Shown here: one piece after another, positions 26,077 through 35,779 of the stretch
Layout: each line of letters starts with the position of its first letter
Position numbering within the stretch: position 1 is the first letter of the stretch
NCBI GenBank assembly: GCA_016194305.1
Contig: JACQBW010000024.1
Span: forward strand, 1-55,272
DNA: 55,272 nt
Reading direction: 5' to 3'
Origin: Nitrospirota bacterium
GTDB taxonomy: Bacteria; Nitrospirota; Nitrospiria; JACQBW01
Notes under the pieces: model-generated
The model's input: the letters and a program-made list of their open reading frames with translations, nothing else
Database searches by the model: none
What the model was told of the DNA's origin: nothing
Program-made: the position numbers and the translations under genes

Positions 26077-27993
26077 ATGGGAAAAGTAATAGGAATTGAT
26101 TTGGGAACAACGAATTCTTGCGTATCCATCGTTTCCGGTGGAGATCCGGTGGTCATTGCCAATTCTGAGGGAGGGAGAACAACACCTTCTGTCGTAGGGT
26201 TCACCGACAAAGAAGACAGGCTCGTCGGACAGATTGCGAAAAGGCAGGCGATAACAAATCCGGAAAATACGATTTTCTCGATTAAACGGCTCATGGGAAG
26301 AAAATTCAGTTCGAACCAGGTTTCCGAAGCCAAGAAAAGACTCCCCTATAAGGTCGTTGAAGCAAAAAATGGGGATGCTCACGTGGAGATCCGGTCAAGA
26401 AGTTACAGTCCTGCCGAGGTTTCAGCGATTATTCTTCAAAAAATGAAACAGACTGCTGAGGACTATCTGGGAGAAAAAGTGACTGAAGCGGTTGTGACCG
26501 TGCCCGCTTATTTTGATGATAGCCAGAGGCAGGCAACCAAAGATGCAGGAACGATTGCAGGACTTAATGTACTTCGAATTCTAAATGAACCGACTGCGGC
26601 TGCACTGGCTTACGGCCTGGACAAAAAGAAAGACGAAAAGATTGCCGTATATGATCTTGGAGGCGGCACTTTTGACATCTCAATTCTCGAAATCGGAGAA
26701 GGGGTTTTCGAAGTTAAATCGACCAACGGGGATACTTACCTGGGCGGAGACGATTTTGATCTGAAGATTATGGACTGGCTGGTGGATGAGTTCAAAAAAG
26801 ATCAAGGAATCGACTTAAGGAAGGATAAAATGGCCCTCCAACGATTGAAAGAGGAGGCCGAAAAAGCGAAAATCTCGCTCTCTTCCTCCACGGAGACTGA
26901 AATTAATCTCCCTTTTATTACCGCGGACGCCAGCGGGCCAAAACACCTGGTCACCAAATTGACGAAAGCAAAATTGGAACAGCTTGTAGATGATCTGATC
27001 CAAAGGTCGGTTGAACCGTGTAGAAAAGCACTGAAAGACGCCGGCTTAACGGCAAAAGAAATTAATGAAGTCGTTTTGGTCGGCGGAATGACCCGGATGC
27101 CGAAAGTGCAACAGGTTGTTAAAGAATTTTTTGGAAAAGATCCTCATAAGGGAGTCAATCCTGATGAAGTGGTTGCCATCGGAGCCGCCATACAGGGAGC
27201 AGTCCTGAAAGGCGAAGTAAAAGACGTCCTGCTGCTTGACGTCACGCCCCTATCTCTTGGAATTGAGACGCTCGGCGGGGTTTTTACAAAATTAATTGAG
27301 AGAAACACGACCATTCCAACAAAAAAGAGTCAGGTTTTTTCGACTGCGGCAGATAATCAGACAGCGGTCACGATCCGGGTTTTCCAGGGAGAGCGAGAAA
27401 TGGCTGCCGACAACAAGCTCCTGGGCCAATTTGACCTGGTCGGAATACCTTCGGCACCCAGAGGCGTTCCCCAAATCGAAGTGGCTTTTGACATTGACGC
27501 GAACGGAATTGTGCATGTCTCCGCAAAAGATACGGCAACTCAGAAGGAGCAGTCGATCAAGATTACGGCCTCCAGCGGGTTAAGCAAGGAAGAAATCGAC
27601 ACGATGTTGAAAGAATCCCAGGCCCACGCAGAAGAAGACAAAAAGAAAAAAGAACTCGCTGAGGTTCAAAACGAAGCGGACACGATGATTTACAGCGTGG
27701 AAAAGTCTCTTCGTGAATTGGGAGATAAAATTTCCGGAACAGAGAAGTCCGCGGTAGAAGAGAAAATTGCCGCGACAAGAAAAGCGCTCGAAACCAAAGA
27801 AATAACGGTGATTCGCGCTGCGCTGGAGGAGCTGACTAAAACATCTCATAAATTAGCCGAAGAAGCCTATAAGAAGACGGCTTCCGCTGAATCTGCGAAT
27901 TCAGCAGACGGTCACGCCCAATCGGAGGCCCCCGATAAGAAAGAAGATGTGGTTGATGCTACGTTTGAAGAGGTCGACAAAGAAAAGAAATAA
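26077..27993 (+). CDS. dnaK: Molecular chaperone DnaK (Hsp70)
   Basis: 638 residues. The N-terminus [10 protein letters not shown], the phosphate loops [12 protein letters not shown] and [13 protein letters not shown], and the linker '[17 protein letters not shown]' are all standard; it has the long Gram-negative-type nucleotide-binding domain and ends in 'EEVDKEKK'. It has a strong AGGAGG site. The gap to grpE is 159 nt and to dnaJ 178 nt, larger than elsewhere in the operon; no terminator or second CIRCE was found in either gap. Confidence 0.98.
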   Translation: MGKVIGIDLGTTNSCVSIVSGGDPVVIANSEGGRTTPSVVGFTDKEDRLVGQIAKRQAITNPENTIFSIKRLMGRKFSSNQVSEAKKRLPYKVVEAKNGDAHVEIRSRSYSPAEVSAIILQKMKQTAEDYLGEKVTEAVVTVPAYFDDSQRQATKDAGTIAGLNVLRILNEPTAAALAYGLDKKKDEKIAVYDLGGGTFDISILEIGEGVFEVKSTNGDTYLGGDDFDLKIMDWLVDEFKKDQGIDLRKDKMALQRLKEEAEKAKISLSSSTETEINLPFITADASGPKHLVTKLTKAKLEQLVDDLIQRSVEPCRKALKDAGLTAKEINEVVLVGGMTRMPKVQQVVKEFFGKDPHKGVNPDEVVAIGAAIQGAVLKGEVKDVLLLDVTPLSLGIETLGGVFTKLIERNTTIPTKKSQVFSTAADNQTAVTIRVFQGEREMAADNKLLGQFDLVGIPSAPRGVPQIEVAFDIDANGIVHVSAKDTATQKEQSIKITASSGLSKEEIDTMLKESQAHAEEDKKKKELAEVQNEADTMIYSVEKSLRELGDKISGTEKSAVEEKIAATRKALETKEITVIRAALEELTKTSHKLAEEAYKKTASAESANSADGHAQSEAPDKKEDVVDATFEEVDKEKK

Positions 27994-28171
27994 CCCCTGA
28001 ACAAGTTGCTAGGAAGGTAGCTGCACCGTTCTCGAGTTTCGGCTTCTTTAGGTATGGTATCCCACCATGACGCCTTGATTCTGCGGCTTCGCATCTGCCA
28101 TTCTTATCCTCTGTTCAAAGTCTATCCCGGCATGATCCAGGGCAGGATGAACCGAAAAATGGAGAACCCGA

Positions 28172-29266
28172 TTGGCAAAACATGACTATTATGAAATTCT
28201 CGGCGTCAATCGAACCGCATCCGATGAGGAATTAAAGAAAGCATTCCGGAAAATGGCGATGAAACACCATCCGGACCGCCATGCCGGCAATAAGGAAGAA
28301 GAGGAAAGATTTAAGGAGATCAATGAAGCCTATTCCGTCCTGAGCGATCCCAAAAAGAGGGAGATTTATAATCAATACGGGCACGAAGGTCTCGCCGCGG
28401 GAGCCGGAGCAGGTGGATTTGGCGGATTCAGCGATATCTTTTCGGACATCTTTGAGGACTTTTTTGGCGCGGGGGGACGACCCGGACAGAGGGCCCAGCG
28501 AGGGAATGATCTGAGGTACAACCTCGATATCTCGTTTGAAAATGCGGTCTTCGGTGTTGAAACCAAAATAAAAATTCCCCACTGGGAACTTTGCAAAAAG
28601 TGTGATGGCAGCGGAGCTCGCTCTCCGGAAGACATCAAACCGTGCGATACGTGCCGGGGCGCAGGACAAATCAGATTACAGCAGGGATTTTTCACAGTTA
28701 GCCGCACCTGTCCAAAATGCCATGGAGCGGGTAAAAAGATTGCCGCAGTTTGTCCATCCTGTCGTGGAGAAAGAAAAATTCAGAGAGAAAAAACGCTCTC
28801 TCTAAAAATACCAGGAGGCGTTGAGACCGGCTCACGTCTCCGTTTAAACGGCGAGGGTGAACTTGGGGAGTCGGGAGGTGGACCCGGAGATCTCTACGTA
28901 TTTCTGACAGTTAAAGAACACGAGTTTTTTCAGAGGTCGGAAAATAACATTCTTTGCGACGTCTATATTACCTTTCCGCAAGCAGCTCTTGGGGGTAAAT
29001 TAGAGGTACCCACCTTGAAAGGAACGCAATCGCTAAAGATTCCCCCAGGAACACCGCACGGAAAAATATTTGAGTTAAAAGGCCTGGGAGTCCCGAACCT
29101 GAATTCCCACGGTATAGGGGACCAAATGGTCAGAATCAATATCCATGTTCCACAAAAATTGAGTTCAAAACAGAAGGAGCTATTAGAAGAATATTCGAGG
29201 TTGAGCGACGAAAAAGCCGAAATGGAAAAGGAAGGGCTTTTTCACAAAGTGAAGAACCTGTTCTAA
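28172..29266 (+). CDS. dnaJ: Co-chaperone DnaJ
   Basis: 364 residues. The J domain has HPD at 33-35, then a Gly/Phe region, four zinc-finger repeats ([32 protein letters not shown]) and the C-terminal substrate-binding domain: a class I DnaJ. The start is TTG at 28172, with GGAG 7 nt upstream and the exact family N-terminus [10 protein letters not shown]. It delivers substrates to DnaK. rsmE follows after 14 nt. Confidence 0.97.
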   Translation: MAKHDYYEILGVNRTASDEELKKAFRKMAMKHHPDRHAGNKEEEERFKEINEAYSVLSDPKKREIYNQYGHEGLAAGAGAGGFGGFSDIFSDIFEDFFGAGGRPGQRAQRGNDLRYNLDISFENAVFGVETKIKIPHWELCKKCDGSGARSPEDIKPCDTCRGAGQIRLQQGFFTVSRTCPKCHGAGKKIAAVCPSCRGERKIQREKTLSLKIPGGVETGSRLRLNGEGELGESGGGPGDLYVFLTVKEHEFFQRSENNILCDVYITFPQAALGGKLEVPTLKGTQSLKIPPGTPHGKIFELKGLGVPNLNSHGIGDQMVRINIHVPQKLSSKQKELLEEYSRLSDEKAEMEKEGLFHKVKNLF

Positions 29267-29280
29267 TCCGGGATTTTTCA

Positions 29281-30027
29281 ATGCCTCGTTTTATGATCAA
29301 TTCCAATGACATTCAAAACGGCAGGCTAGTTCTTTCAGGAACCCTCTTCCACCATATTAAGAATTCCCTCAGATATCAAATCAACGACCTCATCAAAGTC
29401 GTCGATGAAAATCAGATATCCTATCAAGCCCAAATTAATCGCATTACTCCGGATACCCTGGAAGCGGTCATTACGCAAAAAGAACCGGTCCCGTCAACTT
29501 CGGGTCCCCGAATTATTCTTGTGCAGGCCCTGGTTAAAAAGAAAAAAATGGATTTGTTGCTGGAAAAGGCTGCTGAACTCGGCGTGTCAGAGATTTTCCC
29601 AGTGGTGACCGATCGAACAGTCGTTCATCCTCTCGAAGATCGATGGGAACATCAACGGAGTCGATGGGAGAGTATCCTTCTGGAGGCCTCCCAACAATCC
29701 GAACAGCCGGCACCTCCTGAAATTCACCCCCCGGAAGAATTTCGCTCGTTCCTTCAAAGAAAACGAAATGGCCTCGGTTTCATATTTTGGGAAAAGGAAA
29801 CTCAGCCCTTTAAACAACGATTTTCCTTGATCTCTCCTGCTGAGCCCAGTCATTCGATCTATTTGATCATTGGTCCAGAAGGAGGGTTTCAACAAAATGA
29901 AATTGAACTCTCGCAGGAAAAGGGTTATATTTCTGTTTCTCTTGGCCGGCAAAAACTGAGGAGCGAAACTGCGGTAATGGTCGCCATTACGCTGTTACAA
30001 TATGAACTGGGATACTTCGGGAAATAA
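29281..30027 (+). CDS. rsmE: 16S rRNA (uracil(1498)-N(3))-methyltransferase
   Basis: 248 residues. SPOUT-class methyltransferase with an N-terminal PUA-like domain; the knot and SAM site are in LIIGPEGGFQQNEI and 'VSLGRQKLRSETAVM'. It methylates U1498 near the decoding site. A dnaJ-rsmE order is frequent in bacteria. The last 26 nt overlap the RDD gene. Confidence 0.95.
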   Translation: MPRFMINSNDIQNGRLVLSGTLFHHIKNSLRYQINDLIKVVDENQISYQAQINRITPDTLEAVITQKEPVPSTSGPRIILVQALVKKKKMDLLLEKAAELGVSEIFPVVTDRTVVHPLEDRWEHQRSRWESILLEASQQSEQPAPPEIHPPEEFRSFLQRKRNGLGFIFWEKETQPFKQRFSLISPAEPSHSIYLIIGPEGGFQQNEIELSQEKGYISVSLGRQKLRSETAVMVAITLLQYELGYFGK

Positions 30028-30472
30028 GCAAGCCGTAAATTATGGCGGGTTCTGGAGACGGAGTGCCGCGTTGTTGATCGACCTCTTCATAATCAAATTT
30101 CTTGATTTGATTCTAATCGGAACCGGAATCTGGGCCGCCGGAAAAGCATTGCGCGACCTGAATATCGCAGCACCATCGGAAGATCTCGTTTTTCTCCTGA
30201 TCGGATTATTTATCTTAACGGGCATCATTCTCTTTATTTCCTATTTTTTATATTTCAATCTTACAGGACAAACGCCCGGAAAAAAGTTTCTTGGACTAAA
30301 GATCATTTCACAATCGGAAGGGCCCATACGATTTCTGCAAGCAGCACTCAGGTCTTTCGGGCTATTCATCTCTTGTTTTTTCTTCTTCATGGGATTTCTG
30401 CTTGTTCCGTTTAACAAGAAGAAACTCTCCTTTCATGACCTGCTGGCAGGAACCTATGTTATTCAGGTTTAG
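30002..30472 (+). CDS. RDD family membrane protein
   Basis: 156 residues with three to four membrane helices. It shows the family's 'GGFWRRSAALLIDLF' start (Arg and Asp conserved) and 'GQTPGKKFLGLKII' later. RDD proteins are small integral membrane proteins; a few have been linked to ion transport, most are uncharacterised. It overlaps rsmE by 26 nt and the SurA-like gene by 17 nt, so all three are coupled. Confidence 0.8.
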   Translation: MNWDTSGNKQAVNYGGFWRRSAALLIDLFIIKFLDLILIGTGIWAAGKALRDLNIAAPSEDLVFLLIGLFILTGIILFISYFLYFNLTGQTPGKKFLGLKIISQSEGPIRFLQAALRSFGLFISCFFFFMGFLLVPFNKKKLSFHDLLAGTYVIQV

Positions 30473-31160
30473 AATAACTGTCTTGATATTCCTGTTTACT
30501 CTCACATTGGTTCTCCCTGTCATTCCAGTTTCAGGCAAGGTCATAGATCAAATCCTTGCGGTAGTCAACGATCACCTGATTACGGAAAGCGATTTGAGAA
30601 TCCAAAAGCGATTTTCACTTGAATTCCCGTTACTTGAAGAAGAAGGGAAAGACACCCACCTTCAGTTCGCCATTGATCAGGTTCTTTTATTGGAGGACGC
30701 GGAGAAATTTGCGACTGAAAAACCGGAAGAATCAGAAATCACAGCCTGGCTGAAGAAGATTGAACTGGCGGCAGGTGGGGCGGAAAACCTTTTGGTGCAA
30801 CTCTCTGAGGAAGGGATAAACCAGAGCGAGTTAAGGCAGAAGATCAGCAACACCCTTCTCTCAAAAAAATTTATCGAACAACGGATTAATTATTTTATTT
30901 TTATTTCCGACAACGAAATTAATGCCTATTATCAAGATCATCTGACGAGCTGGAACGGATCCGCCCTGGAAAACGTCAAAAGTCAGATTTATGCCAACCT
31001 CTTTGAGCAAAAAAGAAAGACGAAACTCGAAGAGTTCTTAATCAAGAGAAGATCAAGAAGTACCATTCGAGTCAGCCCGCCCTATTCCTCCGACGTCCGG
31101 CAGAACAACTTCTACTCTCCTACAAACTCGCTTCGGCATGTGGTGCAAATCAGAGTCTGA
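30456..31160 (+). CDS. SurA N-terminal-domain-like periplasmic protein lacking a rotamase domain
   Basis: 234 residues from ATG 30456, which lies within the RDD gene end. A signal peptide (about 1-27, ending PVSG) is followed by 'KVIDQILAVVNDHLITESDL', the opening motif of SurA/PpiD-type chaperones, and a helical region to about residue 195. No parvulin PPIase domain follows, so it would be a chaperone-only form. The last 30 residues have low helical character and overlap, on the opposite strand, the 3' end of a small zinc-ribbon gene. Confidence 0.72.
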   Translation: MLFRFRITVLIFLFTLTLVLPVIPVSGKVIDQILAVVNDHLITESDLRIQKRFSLEFPLLEEEGKDTHLQFAIDQVLLLEDAEKFATEKPEESEITAWLKKIELAAGGAENLLVQLSEEGINQSELRQKISNTLLSKKFIEQRINYFIFISDNEINAYYQDHLTSWNGSALENVKSQIYANLFEQKRKTKLEEFLIKRRSRSTIRVSPPYSSDVRQNNFYSPTNSLRHVVQIRV

Positions 31161-31267
31161 TTGACGCCAGAACCCAATTTGTAGAGTTTATCGGTTACTT
31201 TTCCACAGCGGTGACACCGGTTCTCACGCAGCTCGTCGAGTTCCTTGCTCTGAATTGGATAGGCCAT
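31112..31267 (-). CDS. 51-residue zinc-ribbon protein
   Basis: ATG 31267 to TAG 31114-31112. The product has two Cys pairs, CHRC (18-21) and CTTC (41-44), separated by 19 residues with Gly in the turn, the layout of a small zinc ribbon, after a charged helix (SKELDELREN). The two Cys pairs and uniform protein-like composition argue for a real gene. No strong ribosome-binding site is seen. It begins 20 nt after the 3' end of tRNA-His on the same strand and may share its transcript; its last 49 nt overlap the end of the SurA-like gene tail to tail. Confidence 0.6.
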   Translation of the reverse strand: MAYPIQSKELDELRENRCHRCGKVTDKLYKLGSGVNQTLICTTCRSEFVGE

Positions 31268-31287
31268 TGATTTCATTCAGAAAAGAG

Positions 31288-31360
31288 GGTGAGTGAGGGG
31301 TTTCGAACCCCCAACCACTGGAGCCACAGTCCAGTGCTCTACCCTTGAGCTACACTCACC
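31288..31360 (-). tRNA. tRNA-His (GTG)
   Basis: Cloverleaf on the minus strand: acceptor GTGAGTG (31359-31353) pairs with CACTCAC (31295-31289), and the extra 5' G-1 typical of tRNA-His is at 31360 facing C73 at 31288. The anticodon arm is CTGGA-CTGTGGC-TCCAG, anticodon GTG; the T loop has TTCGAAA. No CCA is encoded. The gene is isolated, with the zinc-ribbon gene just downstream. Confidence 0.96.
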
Positions 31361-31451
31361 GTGATGGATTTAAATTGGGATCTTTTATATAACACTATCC
31401 TGGCAAACAAGTCAACCCGATCGCATCAATTCGGGCTCAGTTCGAGGTGAA

Positions 31452-31480
31452 ATTGACAGAAGCGGGATCGGGGGTTAAGC
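31452..31480 (+). promoter_or_regulatory. Candidate promoter for the Hsp100-type ATPase gene
   Basis: TTGACA (31452-31457), 17-nt spacer, TAAGCT (31475-31480), 38 nt before ATG 31519. Its position inside an upstream-extended reading of the gene supports the later start. Confidence 0.5.
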
Positions 31481-31518
31481 TTAAATCGAAGAACGGATAT
31501 TTCAGAGGAGTTTATCTT

Positions 31519-32604
31519 ATGAGCGATTTGATACCGAAAGCGACCATACCCATTTCGATCACCGACCGATCTAGAAACCCGTTGACCCATATTGAAAATA
31601 CCTTACGTGAGGAAGTCATTGGACAGGAATTGGCGATTGGAACAATTTTGAAATCGCTTCTACGCGCTTCAACCGGTTTTCGTGACACCGGACGGCCGAT
31701 TGCGACCATGTTTTTTTCAGGTCCAAGCGGCGTCGGAAAAACAGAAACAGTCAGAGCTCTCGCCAAAGCCCTTCACCAAAATTCAAAGGCCTGTATTAAA
31801 GTAGACTGCTCCGAATTTAGCGAAGGACATACGATTTCAAAGCTAATCGGCTCACCGCCCGGCTATATGGGGAGCGATCTTCCTGTAGTTCTCGACAAGC
31901 AGGAAATTGAAGGGAGAAACTGGAATATTATCTTATTTGATGAAATTGAAAAAGGACATCATTCCCTTCACAATCTTCTCCTGCAAATAATGGACGAAGG
32001 AACTGTAACATTGAGCCGCAAAAACAAAGGAGAAAACGGAAAGGTCAATTTTTCTTCTACCCTTCTTGTGATGACCAGCAATGTAGGGTCTCGAAAGGTT
32101 TCAGAAGTTTTGGAAGATCAGCATATCGGATTCAAAAAGAGAGATAATTTTCAAGAACTCTCCCAATTGATTAATCAGGAAGTTCATAAAGAAATCGAAA
32201 AGACTTTCAGTCCAGAATTTAGAAACCGGATTTCTGACTTTGTGGTGTTTCACCCCCTTTCGCAGGATTCCCTCCTTCAAGTCCTTGAAAAATATCTTAG
32301 ACAGATCAGTTCACGCTGCGCATCCAAAGGATTTGCGGTACTTCTTTCTGACGAGGCAAAGGAATACTTGATACAAAAGGGGACAAACAACGATCTTGGA
32401 GCACGTCCACTACTGCATCTGGTTGAAAAAGAGGTGGAAGCAAAAATTGCCGAATATTACGCCATGGGCGAAATTCAGGCAGGAGACTATATTGTTGGGG
32501 AATTACAGAGAAATGAAATCGCTTTCAAAAGAGCCGAACGGGTATCGATAACCGTAAAAGCCGATTTTTCGACTTTAAAAAGAAATCCTTCACAAGAGTG
32601 TTAA
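31519..32604 (+). CDS. Stand-alone AAA+ ATPase resembling the D2 module of ClpB/ClpA
   Basis: 361 residues from ATG 31519 (AGAGGAG 8 nt upstream; a GTG at 31447 is less likely). Walker A GPSGVGKT (68-75), pore-loop GSPPGYMG with Tyr116, Walker B ILFDEIEK (138-145), arginine finger region 'FRNRISDF', and sensor-2 'GARPLLHLVEKEVE' are those of the second ATPase domain of Hsp100 unfoldases. No N domain, D1, middle domain or ClpP-binding IGF/IGL loop was recognised. It probably forms hexamers that remodel proteins; the partner is unknown. It is not ClpX, which has a zinc-binding N-terminus. Confidence 0.8.
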   Translation: MSDLIPKATIPISITDRSRNPLTHIENTLREEVIGQELAIGTILKSLLRASTGFRDTGRPIATMFFSGPSGVGKTETVRALAKALHQNSKACIKVDCSEFSEGHTISKLIGSPPGYMGSDLPVVLDKQEIEGRNWNIILFDEIEKGHHSLHNLLLQIMDEGTVTLSRKNKGENGKVNFSSTLLVMTSNVGSRKVSEVLEDQHIGFKKRDNFQELSQLINQEVHKEIEKTFSPEFRNRISDFVVFHPLSQDSLLQVLEKYLRQISSRCASKGFAVLLSDEAKEYLIQKGTNNDLGARPLLHLVEKEVEAKIAEYYAMGEIQAGDYIVGELQRNEIAFKRAERVSITVKADFSTLKRNPSQEC

Positions 32605-32638
32605 AACAGATTCGCCAGATTCAATTATTCTGAGCATT

Positions 32639-32962
32639 TTAGGGTTCATCATCCTTATTCCCTGGTTCAATCGGACCCACTTTCATCACGATATCCTGGA
32701 CCCAGTTTTCTCCAACCTCCTTATTAATTTTGTTTTTTAACTCCTCCTTCAAATAGATCAACTGATTCATCCAGGCCGGACTATCGACATAGAGAAAGAG
32801 TTTGTGAAACTTGAGCTGATAGGGAAGTGTGTGGGAAGCCAGCTGATTTCCTACAAGTTCTTTCCACTCTTCAACCAGGGTATAAATCTGAATCTGCGTT
32901 TCGAGGCCATATCTCTTCAGGAGCGGCTTTAAAATTTCCGATATCTGCTGTGGCCTTCCCAT
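32639..32962 (-). CDS. dciA: DciA-like protein (DUF721), predicted replicative-helicase loader
   Basis: 107 residues. The DUF721 core is clear: 'LVEEWKELVGNQLASHTLPYQLK' with the conserved Trp and 'KLFLYVDSPAWMNQLIYLKEEL'. DciA is the ancestral DnaB loader in bacteria lacking DnaC/DnaI, so it is expected to act at replication initiation. The KH-like fold occupies nearly the whole chain. It converges with the Hsp100-type gene and diverges from the hydrolase gene 43 nt away. Confidence 0.85.
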   Translation of the reverse strand: MGRPQQISEILKPLLKRYGLETQIQIYTLVEEWKELVGNQLASHTLPYQLKFHKLFLYVDSPAWMNQLIYLKEELKNKINKEVGENWVQDIVMKVGPIEPGNKDDEP

Positions 32963-33005
32963 TGCCTATATTCTTCCATCTTGGATATGTTAAGATATCA
33001 AAACT

Positions 33006-33782
33006 ATGGATGAAAGAGAAATAAAAGTCAATGGAGCGAAAATAACCTATTTTCAGGCCGGAAAGGGACATCCTCTGGTACTCCTCCCGTCAGGAGGAGG
33101 GAGAGGAAAAGAATACAAAGAACTTTTTCCCCATTTAACCCCCTTTTTCACAATTTATACGCTGGATTATCCGGGATTCGGCCGTTCAGACGAGCTGAAA
33201 TGGGTCGACGGCGTCGAAAAAATGAGTGAATTTGTCCTTCTCTGGCTTGATACGCTTGGTATCCAGGAATTTTACCTGAGCGGATTCTCGATGGGGGGTA
33301 TCATAGCACTTCTGATGGCTATCGAGAGGACCGATCGGATCAGGAGGCTTTGCGTTATTGCCACCGCCTCGGGAAAGATTAATCACATTCCAATTATTAG
33401 TCCAGTCGGACTCAATCTAAAGGAAATTCTCGCCTTTTTTTATCATCGTCCGGAAATAAAGGAGCGGATCAGGAACGAAAAGCTCTCAACCCAGGAAAAA
33501 AAAGAAATCCATCGTTCATCAGAAACTTTTGCCAAAATGGCACGAAGCGCTAAAATTTTTATACATGTCACTGAACAGCTTTCCCTGATTCGCTGCCCTA
33601 CTCTCGTAATCGGAGCTGAAAATGACCAGGTGATTCCTATGGCCTATCCAAAAGAGATACAAAAACATATTCCGAAAGCACAGTGGAAGCAATATTCGGA
33701 AACGGGTCATTTTATTATCGTGGAAAGACCGGCCGAATTGGCTTCAGATCTCGTCCAATTTTTTAGTCAAAAGGAAGTCTGA
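33006..33782 (+). CDS. Alpha/beta-hydrolase fold protein
   Basis: 258 residues. The nucleophile elbow GFSMGG puts the Ser at 95, with Asp207 in GAENDQVIP and His235 in SETGHF completing the triad; the N-terminal LLPSGGGRG supplies the oxyanion-hole strand. It has no signal peptide, so it is cytoplasmic. The substrate cannot be told; MhpC/BioH-like hydrolases are the nearest general type. smpB starts 5 nt after the stop, so the two probably share a transcript. Confidence 0.8.
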   Translation: MDEREIKVNGAKITYFQAGKGHPLVLLPSGGGRGKEYKELFPHLTPFFTIYTLDYPGFGRSDELKWVDGVEKMSEFVLLWLDTLGIQEFYLSGFSMGGIIALLMAIERTDRIRRLCVIATASGKINHIPIISPVGLNLKEILAFFYHRPEIKERIRNEKLSTQEKKEIHRSSETFAKMARSAKIFIHVTEQLSLIRCPTLVIGAENDQVIPMAYPKEIQKHIPKAQWKQYSETGHFIIVERPAELASDLVQFFSQKEV

Positions 33783-33787
33783 TCTGG

Positions 33788-34261
33788 ATGAACAAAAAAG
33801 AATCCCCAAAAAATTCTACCGTGATATCCAACAAGAAGGCTTTTCACGATTACTTCATTGAAGAAACTTATGAAGCCGGCCTGGTCTTGACCGGGACCGA
33901 GGTAAAATCGATCCGCGGAGGCCAGGCGAACTTAAAAGATAGTTTTGCCCGAATTGAAAACGGGGAGGTTTTCCTCTATCAATTCCATGTCTCCCCTTAT
34001 GCTCATGGCAATCGTGCCAATGTCGATCCGGAACGGACGCGAAAACTCCTTTTGCATAAAAAGGAGATCTCTCGTCTTTTCGGAAAAACACAGCTGAAAG
34101 GATATGCTCTTATCCCGCTCAAGATATTTTTTAGAAACGGAAAGGCAAAGGTGGAACTCGGTCTGGGACAGGGAAAGAAAACGTATGACAAAAGAGAAGA
34201 TCTGAAAATAAGAGCGGCCAAACGCGAGGTTGAAAAAGCCTTTAAAGAACGGCAGCGGTAA
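33788..34261 (+). CDS. smpB: SsrA-binding protein SmpB
   Basis: 157 residues. It has the OB-fold blocks '[28 protein letters not shown]' and '[10 protein letters not shown]' and the C-terminal basic tail needed for trans-translation ([24 protein letters not shown]). It binds tmRNA and brings it to stalled ribosomes. Its RNA partner ssrA is also in the window, 10 kb away at 44294. It follows the hydrolase gene after 5 nt. Confidence 0.97.
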   Translation: MNKKESPKNSTVISNKKAFHDYFIEETYEAGLVLTGTEVKSIRGGQANLKDSFARIENGEVFLYQFHVSPYAHGNRANVDPERTRKLLLHKKEISRLFGKTQLKGYALIPLKIFFRNGKAKVELGLGQGKKTYDKREDLKIRAAKREVEKAFKERQR

Positions 34262-34487
34262 AATCTTCTATTTTACTGAACAATCGTCCACCTGTCATGA
34301 ACACGGCATTCATGCGGAATCCACCTGGGAGGTGAGCATATTGCATAGAATGGGAATTAAGCATGATCTAAAGAAAGAACATGTTACGAGAAATTCGGAA
34401 GTCTATTCGGAAAAATCATGTGTGCTTTTACCATATGTTTTAGCTGCTCCAACATTTTTTGGGTCAGAGCGTCCTTGATCTGACATA

Positions 34488-35660
34488 CTAACGATTTTGT
34501 ATAGCAGTTTGTTTCGGTTCGATTACTCGTGCCAAGACGGGTCCAAGCACCGCCAGAAATAACACATAGGCAGCCGACAGCGGGCCTAATTGCGGTTCCA
34601 GACCTGCGGTCACTCCAAGGCCTGCAATGACCATAGAAAACTCGCCATGCGCTACTAAAGTGCAGCCAGCACGTAGACGACCCGGAATATCCACTCCGAC
34701 GTAGCGTGCGGCCCATATACCGGTTAAGAATTTCGTCAGCACAGTAATAAGACCCAGCCCTACTGCCAACATAAGAACTGGCGGCAGCGTGGCGGGGTCT
34801 ATTTGTAATCCGAAGAACAAAAAGAAAATGGCAGCGAATAAGTCACGAAGCGGCCCGATCAGGCGCTGAGCTTGGGCGACAACAGGTCCGGAAAGCGCGA
34901 TGCCGACCAAAAATGCGCCAACTGCAGCTGATACTTGTAACAATTGCGAAATGCCTGCAACGAGTAGAACAATGCCAAATATCGTCAGCAGGGTGATCTC
35001 GTCCGATTGATGAGAAACAATCCGGCTCATGACATTGCTATAGCGTATTATCGCAGTCAGCACTATCCCAACGGTAACAATTGTAATCAGAATTGAAATC
35101 AGCCCCGCAAGTGCGCCCTGGCCGATGAGGAGTACGGCGATAACCGGCAGAAAGATTGCCATAGCCAGGTCTTCCAGTACAAGGATTGAGAGGATTGCGG
35201 GAGTCTCCGGGTTATTTATTCTTCCGAGTTCTGTCAAAATCTTGCTGATGACCCCGGTAGATGAGATATAGGTTATTCCACCCAGCAGAACCGAAGCCAG
35301 CGGGCTCCATCTCAGCAACAACCCGACGACCAAACCGGGAGTAAAATTGAGGATGAGATCAAAAACAGCTGCAGGTAAACCCGACCTCAGGTCTGCTCCT
35401 AATGTCTCATGTGTATATTCCAGACCCAGCATAAAGAGTAGTAAAATCACACCAATCTCTGCACCTATGTGAATAAAACTCTCGCTGAAGTGAAGTGGCA
35501 CTAATCCACCGTTGCCAAAAGCAAGTCCCGCTAGCAGATATAGAGGAATGGCTGATAAGCCCCATCGGTTGGCCAGTCGGGCCAAAAGGGCCAAGCCGGC
35601 AACCGCGGCACCCAATTCTATAAACACCCAAGACAAATCAGTGGAGTTAATTACAAGCAT
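34488..35660 (-). CDS. Cation:proton antiporter (CPA2/KefB-like, membrane domain only)
   Basis: 390 residues with about 12 hydrophobic helices. It matches the Na+/H+ exchanger fold of the CPA2 group: 'VILLLFMLGLEYT', 'ISSTGVISKILTELGR', 'LVLEDLAM' (with the transport-site Glu-Asp) and 'AHGEFSMVIAGLG'. No TrkA-N or TrkA-C regulatory domain follows, so it is the short type. It exchanges H+ for K+ or Na+ at the inner membrane. No ribosome-binding site is apparent. The 226 nt between it and smpB hold no gene I can support. Confidence 0.88.
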   Translation of the reverse strand: MLVINSTDLSWVFIELGAAVAGLALLARLANRWGLSAIPLYLLAGLAFGNGGLVPLHFSESFIHIGAEIGVILLLFMLGLEYTHETLGADLRSGLPAAVFDLILNFTPGLVVGLLLRWSPLASVLLGGITYISSTGVISKILTELGRINNPETPAILSILVLEDLAMAIFLPVIAVLLIGQGALAGLISILITIVTVGIVLTAIIRYSNVMSRIVSHQSDEITLLTIFGIVLLVAGISQLLQVSAAVGAFLVGIALSGPVVAQAQRLIGPLRDLFAAIFFLFFGLQIDPATLPPVLMLAVGLGLITVLTKFLTGIWAARYVGVDIPGRLRAGCTLVAHGEFSMVIAGLGVTAGLEPQLGPLSAAYVLFLAVLGPVLARVIEPKQTAIQNR

Positions 35661-35779
35661 ATGACATTTTGATGAAGCAAATCGATTAAACCCTGCGGCA
35701 ATTTACATTACTTTTGATGTCAAGTGAACGCGCGATTTCAGGAAGGATTCGTAGTTGATTTGTTTCTCCGCCGCTTCAT

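Noticed and set aside
34230-34716. Frames around 34230-34478 (plus) and 34384-34716 (minus) near the end of the antiporter gene
   Set aside because: The plus frame overlaps smpB and has no motif. The minus frame lies mostly antisense-shifted within the antiporter; its helical-looking end is short and has no start with a ribosome-binding site.
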